13,157 nucleotides of DNA from Candidatus Nitrosopumilus sp. (GTDB lineage Archaea > Thermoproteota > Nitrososphaeria > Nitrososphaerales > Nitrosopumilaceae), in contig DRGT01000016.1 of assembly GCA_011055585.1 (NCBI GenBank), positions 1 to 13,157 of the forward strand, read 5' to 3'. Both the position numbers and the translations under genes were made by a program. The notes below the pieces were generated by a model. That model was not told the origin of the DNA and did no database searches. It saw only the letters and a list, made by a program, of their open reading frames with translations. Each line of letters opens with the position of its first letter. The stretch's first letter is position 1. Below are positions 1-6,435 of the stretch, piece by piece.

Positions 1-52
1 AAAAAAAATCAAAATAGCAATTGACAAATAGTGGTTTTTTTGAATTGCAGTT

Positions 53-154
53 GCAGGGGTATCGAAGCCCGGTCAACCGAGAAGGACTCAAGATCGGTTA
101 TGCGAAATCCTTTCCTTTAGGGGTTCGTGGGTTCAAATCCCACCTCCTGCACCA
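53..154 (+). tRNA. tRNA-Leu (anticodon CAA), intron-containing, CCA encoded
   Basis: This is a class II tRNA. The acceptor strand GCAGGGG (53-59) pairs with CTCCTGC (144-150) with one G-T wobble, followed by discriminator A151 and an encoded CCA (152-154). The D stem is TCG/CGA around a 13-nt D loop containing GG. The anticodon stem AAGGA (82-86) pairs with TCCTT (108-112) only after 93-106 is removed. The spliced loop is CTCAAGA, giving anticodon CAA (89-91), which reads UUG leucine codons. The long variable region (113-126) folds as a short CCT/AGG stem, as expected for Leu. The T arm is GTGGG-TTCAAAT-CCCAC. No convincing TATA box was seen upstream. Confidence 0.93.
93..106 (+). other. tRNA intron at canonical position 37/38 (14 nt)
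   Basis: The bases between G37 (92) and A38 (107) do not fit a mature tRNA, and their removal restores a perfect 5-bp anticodon stem. The boundary can slide by one base (93-106 or 94-107) with the same product. A bulge-helix-bulge can be drawn with bulges AGA (91-93) and AAA (105-107). Its central helix pairs CTCA (87-90) with TGCG (101-104) and contains one T-C mismatch, so the motif is relaxed. Removal would need the archaeal tRNA splicing endonuclease. Confidence 0.8.
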
Positions 155-198
155 AAATTCTGAAATCAAGTTCTTTAAAATTAGAATAGAAAAATTTG

Positions 199-324
199 CT
201 AAACTACTAGTACCTTTACTTTGGAAACAGAGTGTTTGGAGATTTCACGATGTATTTTTGCTACATCTTCTTCTCTAAATGTAAGATTACACCTAAAACA
301 TTTCCAAGCTAATTCTTCCGACAC
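199..324 (-). CDS. 41-aa single C2H2 zinc-finger protein
   Basis: A very small basic protein containing one classical zinc-finger pattern: C9-x2-C12-x12-H25-x5-H31, with an aromatic F16 inside the finger. It probably binds one Zn2+ and could contact nucleic acid or protein; the target is unknown. The frame is open further upstream (a TTG at 384 and an ATG at 363). GTG 324 is preferred because a TTTATAA box (348-354) is centred 27 nt before it, the geometry of a leaderless archaeal transcript. That start also gives a compact protein beginning just before the finger. The tail after H31 is Lys/Val rich. It lies alone between the tRNA gene and the divergent VTT gene. From memory, similar one-finger mini-proteins occur in thaumarchaea, but no function is known to me. 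Confidence 0.7.
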   Translation of the reverse strand: MSEELAWKCFRCNLTFREEDVAKIHREISKHSVSKVKVLVV

Positions 325-347
325 AATTAAGTAAACGTGAATTTTAG

Positions 348-354
348 TTATAAA
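348..354 (-). promoter_or_regulatory. TATA box of the mini zinc-finger gene
   Basis: The minus strand reads TTTATAA, centred at 351, which is 27 nt upstream of GTG 324. This matches the usual distance of an archaeal TATA box from the transcription start and implies that the mRNA begins at the start codon. Confidence 0.6.
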
Positions 355-506
355 GATTTGCATGAATCGTTCTATTTCTTGCAATACCTACTCAATTCTT
401 CTGAAAACTTGAGTTTCTTTTATTTTTTAATTTTTTATTAACAATTTCTTCAAGACTAAAACTCTGACAAGGATTTAGATGACTAAAAACCCTATGATTT
501 TAGAAA

Positions 507-1127
507 TTGACTGACATTTTTGAAACTTTGAGTGAGCTTTCTTACATTGGGATTTTTCTTTTATTGATTGGGGTTAATGCAGCCCCCATTTTGATGCCTC
601 CATCATGGATAATTTTGGCATCATTTTATGCGCTTGACCCTCAGTTAGATCCAATCATTCTTGCAATAGTTGGTGCCACAGGGGCAACAATTGGTCGATT
701 CATCCTCAAACAAATTAGTGGTTTTTTTAGAAAGTTTGTTGGAAAGGAACAAAAATCAAATCTTGATGTTATTGGCAATTATCTAAATCGAAAAAGATTC
801 GGTTACCCCATAGCATCCTTTCTTTTCGCTGCAACTCCTCTTCCAAGTAACATGTTGTTTGTGGCATATGGGTTGATGAGGGCAAAAAGCATTGGACTTT
901 ACATTGGATTTTGGTTTGGTCGTCTGATATCATATTACATCATGATTTCAATTAGTGAAATAGTTCTTACGCCATTTTTGGATTTGTTTGAAAATAGAAT
1001 TACGGGAATATTAATTGCAGATGGCATTGGAATTGGAGTTGTAATATTGTTCATGTCAATTAATTGGACATTGTTATTAACAGAACGAAAATTCAAACTA
1101 GTAAAACCAAAACTTTGGAGATTTTAG
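507..1127 (+). CDS. VTT/SNARE-associated-type small membrane protein
   Basis: An integral membrane protein of about 206 aa with roughly five hydrophobic segments (near residues 12-38, 50-68, 100-125, 130-152 and 168-190). It resembles the VTT (DedA/SNARE-associated) family. The glycine-rich stretch GATGATIGR (56-64) and the motif ATPLPSN (109-115) before a hydrophobic helix are typical re-entrant-loop signatures. Family members are linked to lipid scrambling or transport and membrane homeostasis; the substrate here is unknown. An in-frame TAG at 501-503 forces a start at TTG 507 or later. TTG 507 keeps the N-terminal helix, but a TTG at 528 is possible. The HD-domain gene follows after one base, so the pair is co-transcribed. 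Confidence 0.8.
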   Translation: MTDIFETLSELSYIGIFLLLIGVNAAPILMPPSWIILASFYALDPQLDPIILAIVGATGATIGRFILKQISGFFRKFVGKEQKSNLDVIGNYLNRKRFGYPIASFLFAATPLPSNMLFVAYGLMRAKSIGLYIGFWFGRLISYYIMISISEIVLTPFLDLFENRITGILIADGIGIGVVILFMSINWTLLLTERKFKLVKPKLWRF

Positions 1128-1128
1128 T

Positions 1129-1749
1129 ATGAAAGTGATAGACCAACTGCAAAAAGAAGTAAGAAAAAAAATTTCAAATAATCCAGCTCATGATTTTGGT
1201 CATATAATGCGAGTTTACAAAAATGCCAAAAAACTATCAAGAAAAGAAAAAGCAAATACAAAACTCATTCTTTCTGCTGCATTATTACATGATATGGTAA
1301 ACTACCCAAAATCAGATCAAAGATCAAAAAACTCTTCTACTAAAAGCGCGATTATGGCTAGAAAAATCTTATCAAAATATAGTTTTTCAAATTCAGAAAT
1401 AAAAATAATCACAGATGCAATTCGTGATCATAGTTTTTCAAAAAATAAAACTGCTAAAACCATGGAAGGAAAAATTTTACAGGATGCTGATAGACTTGAT
1501 GCAATTGGTGCAATTGGTATAGCTAGGGCATTTACAGTTTCTGGTTCTGATGATCGGCCATTTTATAATACATCAGACCCGTTTTGCTCTAAAAGAAAAC
1601 CAAATGATCAAAAATGGACTATTGACCATTTTTATCGAAAATTGTTAAAGCTTGAGAAGTTAATGAACACAAAATCTGCAAAAATTGAGGCTAAAAAACG
1701 TACAAAAGTCTTGAAGAATTTTCTTTCTGAGCTCAAACACGAAATTTAA
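1129..1749 (+). CDS. HD-superfamily metal-dependent phosphohydrolase
   Basis: A 206-aa soluble protein of the HD superfamily, closest in style to the YedJ/YpgQ group of nucleotide phosphohydrolases. Metal-ligand motifs are present in order: H21-D-F-G-H25 at the N-terminus, the H54-D55 doublet in LLHD, H101 in RDHSF, and D119/D121 in QDADRLDAIGAIGIAR. The last motif is strongly conserved in this subgroup. The activity is probably hydrolysis of a (poly)phosphate ester or nucleotide; the substrate cannot be deduced. The ATG is one base after the VTT stop, with GGAG (1117-1120) as a well-placed ribosome-binding site inside the preceding gene. Its TAA (1747-1749) lies within a TTAA palindrome shared with the stop of the opposing gene. 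Confidence 0.85.
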   Translation: MKVIDQLQKEVRKKISNNPAHDFGHIMRVYKNAKKLSRKEKANTKLILSAALLHDMVNYPKSDQRSKNSSTKSAIMARKILSKYSFSNSEIKIITDAIRDHSFSKNKTAKTMEGKILQDADRLDAIGAIGIARAFTVSGSDDRPFYNTSDPFCSKRKPNDQKWTIDHFYRKLLKLEKLMNTKSAKIEAKKRTKVLKNFLSELKHEI

Positions 1750-2057
1750 CCATAATCAACATAACGGTCATATCTTTTCTCAACTTCTATGTTTAGACCA
1801 TTAGTGATTTTTGCAATTTCTTCTTTTTTTCTCAATTTGATGTACTTGTTGATGTCATCAAGTTTCTCATCTCCAAAAAAAGACTCAAAAACAGGATCTA
1901 GCATTTCAAAATACTCGACAACCTTTTCTCGAAATTCTTCCCGTTTAGGATGCTTTATTCCATTAAATCTAAACCAAATTGTTGCCCAGCTACAGCCTAC
2001 AATATGAGGAAGTAAATCAAAGGCACGCTGAATCTCAAATCTCTGGTCGTCTCTCAT
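1746..2057 (-). CDS. conserved-looking hypothetical protein, coupled to hemB
   Basis: A 103-aa protein of no recognised family, charged and predicted soluble and mostly helical, with a Trp/Phe cluster (CSWATIWFRF, residues 22-31) and an acidic central part. Its ATG (2057) overlaps the TGA of hemB as ATGA (2054-2057), so translation is probably coupled and the product made in proportion to HemB. Upstream, AAGAGAATTC gives only a weak ribosome-binding site. The single Cys and few His do not suggest a metal centre. The position at the end of the tetrapyrrole operon suggests a linked role, which is inference. The stop TAA (1748-1746) interlocks with the stop of the convergent HD gene. Confidence 0.75.
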   Translation of the reverse strand: MRDDQRFEIQRAFDLLPHIVGCSWATIWFRFNGIKHPKREEFREKVVEYFEMLDPVFESFFGDEKLDDINKYIKLRKKEEIAKITNGLNIEVEKRYDRYVDYG

Positions 2058-3037
2058 GAATTCTCTTGAAGCATTTTAGCAGCATTTTTTGCAAAATATG
2101 TTACCATCATGTCAGCACCTGCTCTTTTTATCGCATAAAGAATCTCAGTCACAACATCCTTTTCATTAATCCATCCTTGATTTGCAGCTGCTTTCACTAA
2201 TGCATATTCTCCAGATACACTATAGGCAGACACTGGAACATTAAAGCGCCTTCGTGTTTCTGCAATAAGATCAAGATAAGCTAAAGCAGGTTTTATCATA
2301 ACAATGTCTACTCCTTCTTTAATGTCAGCTTCAACCTCTCTCATTGCTTCACTAGCATTAGTGTATGGAACTTGATAGCTTTTTCTGTCACCAAATTTTG
2401 GTGCACATTCTGCCACATCTCTAAATGGTGAATATAATGCTGAACGGTGTTTTGCAGAATGAGACATTATTGCAACATCTGTAAAACCTGCATTATCTAG
2501 TCCATGTCTTATTGTCGCAACCTGACCATCCATCATTGCAGATGGTGAAACAATATCAACGCCAGCTTTTGCTTGACTTACGGCAATTTTCGTTAATGTT
2601 TCAATGCTAGAATCATTATCAATTTTGTCATTCTTTACCAGCCCACAATGTCCTGCAGTGGTGTATTGACAAAGACATACATCTGCCATAATCACCAAAT
2701 TATCCCCATAATTTTTTTTGATTTGAGAAATTGCTTGCTGAACAATTCCATTTTCATCAAAGGCTGCTGTTCCTTCATCGTCTTTTTTTGCTGGCAATCC
2801 AAAAACCATTACTGCGGGAATTTTCAAATCAGAAATTGTTCCAACCTCATCAACAACATCATCTAATGGAAGTCTTTCAATTTCTGGCATAGAATCAATT
2901 TTGACTCTTGTTTTCAAATCTTCTTGAACAAAGACCGGACAAATGAAATCTTTAGGACTAAGTCTAGTCTCTTGCATTAATTCACGAATTTTTTCATTAT
3001 TTCTGAGTCTACGAAGGCGTCTTGAAGGAAATGACAT
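2054..3037 (-). CDS. hemB: porphobilinogen synthase (5-aminolevulinate dehydratase)
   Basis: Condenses two 5-aminolevulinate molecules to porphobilinogen in the cytoplasm, the second committed step of tetrapyrrole synthesis. Length (327 aa) is normal. The two Schiff-base lysines are visible: K196 in MSHSAKH and K249 in VMIKPALAYLD. A cysteine triad C121/C123/C131 (DVCLCQYTTAGHCG) marks the zinc-dependent active-site type rather than the Mg-only form. The flap and substrate regions LYSPFRD and YSVSGEY are also present. It follows hemA after 35 nt and has its own TATA-like box there, so it may be transcribed both from the operon and internally. Its stop overlaps the start of a small unknown gene. 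Confidence 0.97.
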   Translation of the reverse strand: MSFPSRRLRRLRNNEKIRELMQETRLSPKDFICPVFVQEDLKTRVKIDSMPEIERLPLDDVVDEVGTISDLKIPAVMVFGLPAKKDDEGTAAFDENGIVQQAISQIKKNYGDNLVIMADVCLCQYTTAGHCGLVKNDKIDNDSSIETLTKIAVSQAKAGVDIVSPSAMMDGQVATIRHGLDNAGFTDVAIMSHSAKHRSALYSPFRDVAECAPKFGDRKSYQVPYTNASEAMREVEADIKEGVDIVMIKPALAYLDLIAETRRRFNVPVSAYSVSGEYALVKAAANQGWINEKDVVTEILYAIKRAGADMMVTYFAKNAAKMLQENS

Positions 3038-3058
3038 GGCAAAAATTCTTTTTCAGTA

Positions 3059-3065
3059 AATATAA
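3059..3065 (-). promoter_or_regulatory. internal TATA box before hemB
   Basis: The minus strand reads TTATATT, centred at 3062, 25 nt upstream of the hemB ATG (3037), inside the 35-nt hemA-hemB gap. It suggests a leaderless internal transcript of hemB and its downstream partner. Confidence 0.5.
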
Positions 3066-3072
3066 TCCTAGT

Positions 3073-4329
3073 CTACTCTTTTTTCTTGTAATCAAAAAGC
3101 TTACTTGCAGCATCTAAAATCTGTGGGTTGCCTTCCTCTGATGCTTTACGAAGGTTGTTCATTGGTTGCGAAACTATACTTTCAACAACCGCCTTTGTTA
3201 GTTCCTCAATAATCTTGATTTTATTCTCATCTTTTTCATTTAGCATTTGCAATGCTTTTTTCAATTCTTTCACTCTTAGAGAATCAATATTTTTGAAAAC
3301 ATCTTTTACTATCGGTTCTGCATCTAATCTGTTCATAGCGGCTTCTAAAACAGGTAATTCTTCGCTAATTATATTTTCAACGGTTTTAACCTTGCCTATC
3401 CTACTTCTCATATTCTTGTCAACCATCTCTGCAATCTGATCAATATTCATTAATTTTATCCCACTTATGGTGGCTACCTTTTCATCTACTGTCCTAGGAT
3501 TTGATAAATCTAAAATCATCAAGCCCTTCTTTTTCTCTTTTATTGCATTGAGTATTCTTTCATGAGTTACCAGAAAGTATGGCGCAGTTGTCGCAACAAA
3601 AATTACATCATATTTATGAAATGAAGATAATACCACTTCAAATTTTACAGGAGTTCCTCCCATTGTTTCAGAAAATGCTTTAGATCTTTCAATAGTTCTA
3701 CTTGTTACAAAAAATAGATAACCTCTACGTCCAAGTGATTTTGCAACAAGTGTTGAAACTTCACCAGCTCCAATCAACAAAATATCTTTTGATTTTAAAT
3801 CATCGATATTTTCTTCAGCAAGTTTTACTGCCATAGAGCCAAGAGAAACTCCCCCTTTACTGATTCCTGTAGAGTTTCTAATTCTAGTACCTACATGTAT
3901 CGCTCTATCAAACAATGTGTTGAGATGTTGGCCTGAGGCTTTTCTTCCTCTTGCAGCTGTGATAGAATCTTTTACTTGTCCAAGTATTTGCTCTTCACCA
4001 ATTACCATAGAGTCAAGACCTGAAGTTAATTTCAACAAGTGATGAAAAACTTCTTTATTTTCACTTAGTTCTAGGTTATCCTTGAATGCATTTTCTTCTA
4101 AACCTGCAAGAGAAGCCCATGTTTTTTTGATTTTTTCAACATTGCATTCTTTTCCAGTCCCAAATAGTTCTACTCTATTACAAGTCTGAACAATAACACA
4201 TTCTTCTAATCCTGAATGTTCTTTAAACTCTGAATATGCACTTTCTAAATCGCGAAAAGTAAATCTTTCTAAAACATGAATTGGAGAATTACGAAAAGTT
4301 ACTTTGGCATTAACAATTTTTTGAGTCAT
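3073..4329 (-). CDS. hemA: glutamyl-tRNA reductase
   Basis: NADPH-dependent reduction of glutamyl-tRNA(Glu) to glutamate-1-semialdehyde, the entry step of C5-pathway tetrapyrrole synthesis. The catalytic Cys lies in the QTCNRVE motif near residue 50. The motif SGLDSMVIGEEQILGQVK follows in the catalytic domain. The NADPH-binding loop is LLIGAGEVS, and a helical dimerisation domain with SELPVLEA-like spacing closes the protein. The length of 418 aa is normal. ATG 4329 is chosen over ATG 4335: GGAGG on the minus strand lies 7 nt before 4329 but almost touches 4335. ATG 4329 also overlaps the preceding TGA as ATGA, giving translational coupling with the precorrin-2 dehydrogenase gene. Choosing 4335 would add only two residues. 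Confidence 0.96.
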   Translation of the reverse strand: MTQKIVNAKVTFRNSPIHVLERFTFRDLESAYSEFKEHSGLEECVIVQTCNRVELFGTGKECNVEKIKKTWASLAGLEENAFKDNLELSENKEVFHHLLKLTSGLDSMVIGEEQILGQVKDSITAARGRKASGQHLNTLFDRAIHVGTRIRNSTGISKGGVSLGSMAVKLAEENIDDLKSKDILLIGAGEVSTLVAKSLGRRGYLFFVTSRTIERSKAFSETMGGTPVKFEVVLSSFHKYDVIFVATTAPYFLVTHERILNAIKEKKKGLMILDLSNPRTVDEKVATISGIKLMNIDQIAEMVDKNMRSRIGKVKTVENIISEELPVLEAAMNRLDAEPIVKDVFKNIDSLRVKELKKALQMLNEKDENKIKIIEELTKAVVESIVSQPMNNLRKASEEGNPQILDAASKLFDYKKKE

Positions 4330-4979
4330 TTCCATTCCTCCAGCATTAACATCGCCCGCTTTTGTGCTTTTTTAGGTTCGTCGTCTTTTATTAACTGTTT
4401 AATGCGTTTATCATTCAAAACAGTGTACAGGAATTTTTTTCGTTCTTTCGGAGTTGAAATTTTATCCTTTGCAGCTTTTCTTGCAATCCCTTGAAGTTTA
4501 ATCTGGTAAATGTCGTCTTTGTTTACAATTTTTTTGAAAACTTTTTCAGCTTGTAATTTTATTTTACGAGCCATGGCGGGACTTTGCCCCCCTGTAGATA
4601 TTGCAATCTGAACTGTATCTTCAATATTGATTATTGATGGATGGGCAAAGTCACTTACGTCAGGATCATCGGAGGCATAAGCCATACAGGCCATTTTTTT
4701 TGCATAATCTACAATTTTACGATTAAGCTTTCTATCATCAGTTGTAGCCATTACAAGAAATGGCTTATAGTTTGAAAGAACATTCGCGTTATTTAGTTTA
4801 ATTTTTTTATATTCAATTTTCTTTTTTGAAACAAAATTTTTGATTTGTGTATTAACCTTATCACTTAGAACAAGGATTTCACAGTTTTGTGTTAATAACG
4901 CATTAATTTTTTTCAAAGCTTCTGCTCCGCCTCCTACAACAATAACCAGTCCACCTTTTAGGTCAAGGTCTACAATCAT
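4326..4979 (-). CDS. precorrin-2 dehydrogenase / sirohydrochlorin ferrochelatase (Met8/CysG-N type)
   Basis: A protein of about 217 aa matching the N-terminal part of CysG and Met8. NAD-dependent oxidation converts precorrin-2 to sirohydrochlorin, and iron insertion by the same family can give sirohaem. It has an N-terminal Rossmann fold with VVGGGAEALKK, the strand MATTDD, and the segment YASDDPDVSDFAHPS, which corresponds to the conserved DDP region. AISTGGQSPAMARKIK is the conserved helix of the dimerisation/catalytic domain. The C-terminal region is Lys-rich. ATG 4979 is preferred to ATG 4991, which would add four residues, because TATAAATA lies 26 nt upstream of 4979. It is the first gene of the operon and feeds the AhbAB enzyme encoded divergently. 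Confidence 0.9.
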   Translation of the reverse strand: MIVDLDLKGGLVIVVGGGAEALKKINALLTQNCEILVLSDKVNTQIKNFVSKKKIEYKKIKLNNANVLSNYKPFLVMATTDDRKLNRKIVDYAKKMACMAYASDDPDVSDFAHPSIINIEDTVQIAISTGGQSPAMARKIKLQAEKVFKKIVNKDDIYQIKLQGIARKAAKDKISTPKERKKFLYTVLNDKRIKQLIKDDEPKKAQKRAMLMLEEWK

Positions 4980-5000
4980 GATTCTGAACATTCGATTTTC

Positions 5001-5008
5001 TATTTATA
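5001..5008 (-). promoter_or_regulatory. TATA box of the tetrapyrrole operon
   Basis: The minus strand reads TATAAATA, centred 26 nt before ATG 4979. This is a near-consensus archaeal TATA box and the strongest one in the window. It sits in the 92-bp divergent region shared with the sirohaem decarboxylase gene. Confidence 0.7.
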
Positions 5009-5041
5009 ATTATTAGCAGAATTTTGATTTTCTAAATTACG

Positions 5042-5050
5042 TTTAATTAT
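5042..5050 (+). promoter_or_regulatory. TATA-like box of the AhbAB fusion gene
   Basis: TTTAATTAT is centred about 26 nt before ATG 5072, consistent with a leaderless start. The two divergent boxes are only about 41 bp apart centre to centre, so the two promoters could interfere with or be co-regulated by a single bound factor. Confidence 0.5.
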
Positions 5051-5071
5051 GAGTTTAGAAAGTGCATTCTC

Positions 5072-6085
5072 ATGGATGATCTAGATAAACAAATTCTAAA
5101 TGAAATTCAATGGACATTTCCATTAGTATCTCAACCATTCCATGAAATTGCAAAAAAATTTGATATTTCCCCAGAAGCGGTAAAAGAAAGACTCAAAAAT
5201 TTAAAGAAAACTGGAATCTTAAGACAGCTTAGTGCAATTTTTGATACTAGAAAATTAGGTTACAAAAGTTCTCTTGTAGCAATGGAAATTGAACCAGACA
5301 AACTAGAGTATATAGCAAGTCAAATTAATCGTCATCCTGGGGTAAGTCATAATTATGAGCGAGAACATCAGTTTAATCTTTGGTTTACTTTGGCCACTCC
5401 ACCAGGAACCGATTTAAAAACCGAAGTTGACAAGTTCAAAAAACTTCCAGGAATTTTAAAAACTAGAATGCTTCCAACAATTAAACTATTCAAAATTGGC
5501 GTGAAACTTGAAATGGTTGAGGATAAAAAACAAGAAGTAAAACCTAGTGAAGAAAAGAAAAAAATTCTTGATGTCAAGTTTGTTCCTACTGAAGAAGACA
5601 AAGAATTCATCAGAGAGTTACAAAAAGATCTAGCAATTACTGATAAACCATTTTTGAAAGCAGCACAAAAGCTTGGAATGTCAGAAGATCAAATTTTTGA
5701 AAAACTAAAACACTACGAAGAAATAGGCGTAATGCGAAGATATGCTGCTATCCTAAGACATAGGGATGTTGGTTTTGTAGCAAATGGAATGATAGTTTGG
5801 AAGGTTCCTGAACAAAGAATTATTGAGGTTGGAGAAAAATTAGGAGCATTCCCACAAGTAAGTCACTGCTATCAAAGACCTGTTTATCCAGATTGGCCTT
5901 ACAACGTTTTCTCTATGATTCACTGTAAAAGCCAAGAGGAGGCTTCTGACATGGCAAAAGAAATTCAAAACCAAATCAATGTAGATGAATACAAGATTTT
6001 GTTTAGTGCAAAAGAGTTCAAAAAGACACGAGTAGAATATTTTGTAGAACAAAACTTTAGTTTAGAAGAAACAATTCCGGCCTAA
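5072..6085 (+). CDS. sirohaem decarboxylase, AhbA-AhbB fusion (Lrp/AsnC-like fold)
   Basis: Predicted to convert sirohaem to 12,18-didecarboxysirohaem in the alternative haem pathway. The 337-aa chain holds two homologous halves, each a winged-helix followed by an AsnC-like ligand domain: residues 1-148 and about 172-330, joined by a Lys/Glu-rich linker (149-170). The first half carries SHNYEREHQFNLWFTL (92-107). The second carries HCYQRPVYPDWPYNVF (265-280) and SMIH. These are the characteristic AhbA/AhbB/NirDLGH substrate-pocket signatures, absent from ordinary Lrp regulators. In many organisms AhbA and AhbB are separate subunits that pair; here they are covalently joined. The start ATG 5072 suits a leaderless transcript. 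Its stop lies 2 nt from the stop of the convergent zinc-protein gene. Confidence 0.88.
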   Translation: MDDLDKQILNEIQWTFPLVSQPFHEIAKKFDISPEAVKERLKNLKKTGILRQLSAIFDTRKLGYKSSLVAMEIEPDKLEYIASQINRHPGVSHNYEREHQFNLWFTLATPPGTDLKTEVDKFKKLPGILKTRMLPTIKLFKIGVKLEMVEDKKQEVKPSEEKKKILDVKFVPTEEDKEFIRELQKDLAITDKPFLKAAQKLGMSEDQIFEKLKHYEEIGVMRRYAAILRHRDVGFVANGMIVWKVPEQRIIEVGEKLGAFPQVSHCYQRPVYPDWPYNVFSMIHCKSQEEASDMAKEIQNQINVDEYKILFSAKEFKKTRVEYFVEQNFSLEETIPA

Positions 6086-6087
6086 AA

Positions 6088-6426
6088 TTACAGTTCGTTA
6101 TCATCATGCCCTACTACATGTGTAGGGCAAAAGTAAGCATCATTCATGTTACAATAGTATAGTGAATCATTTCCACACTCCTTGCAAGGTGGCTTTATGT
6201 CATTTTCTGAAAGTTTTGTGTGATACATCTTGGTTTTGTGAGAAATTTGACCATCTTTGTAAATTCTAGTAAAATTAGTAAAATATGCCATATCATCAGC
6301 ACTTAGATTGACATTATTCTGAATTTTCTTGATTAATGATTCCCATTTATCATATTTCCCAATTTTTGCTAGCTTCAACCTCTCTATGATTTCAACTGTT
6401 TTTTTAGAATCCATTGGTTCTTGCAT
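6088..6426 (-). CDS. small protein with C-terminal B-box-like zinc site
   Basis: A 112-aa protein of unknown function. Residues 1-80 are charged and probably helical. The last 32 carry a metal-binding pattern C81-x2-C84-x7-C92-x3-D96-x3-C100-x2-H103-x3-H107, reminiscent of B-box zinc fingers with the typical aromatic before each late ligand (YYC, YFC) and the closing VVGHD. B-box folds usually mediate protein-protein contacts; that role here is inference. ATG 6426 lies 9 nt after the aldo/keto reductase stop, and a second ATG (6414) is possible. It is the last gene of the HemQ-like/DUF1802/reductase operon. Confidence 0.78.
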   Translation of the reverse strand: MQEPMDSKKTVEIIERLKLAKIGKYDKWESLIKKIQNNVNLSADDMAYFTNFTRIYKDGQISHKTKMYHTKLSENDIKPPCKECGNDSLYYCNMNDAYFCPTHVVGHDDNEL

Positions 6427-6435
6427 TCAAAACAA

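Noticed and set aside
21..278. An 85-codon open frame on the + strand at the left end
   Set aside because: It runs straight through the tRNA-Leu gene and has no recognisable protein features.
473..514. A possible C/D-box small RNA (TAGATGA, TATGATT, CTGA-like elements)
   Set aside because: Box C departs from consensus at two positions, the terminal stem is absent and the D-like box lies within the VTT start.
3128..3439. A 103-codon + strand open frame opposite hemA, and similar antisense frames elsewhere
   Set aside because: These are low-complexity Ser/Phe/Ile-rich translations of the complementary strand of well-identified genes.
5072..6085. Reading this gene as a plain Lrp/AsnC transcription regulator
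   Set aside because: It has two fused halves with AhbA/AhbB signatures and lies beside sirohaem genes; ordinary Lrp proteins are about 150 aa and lack these motifs.
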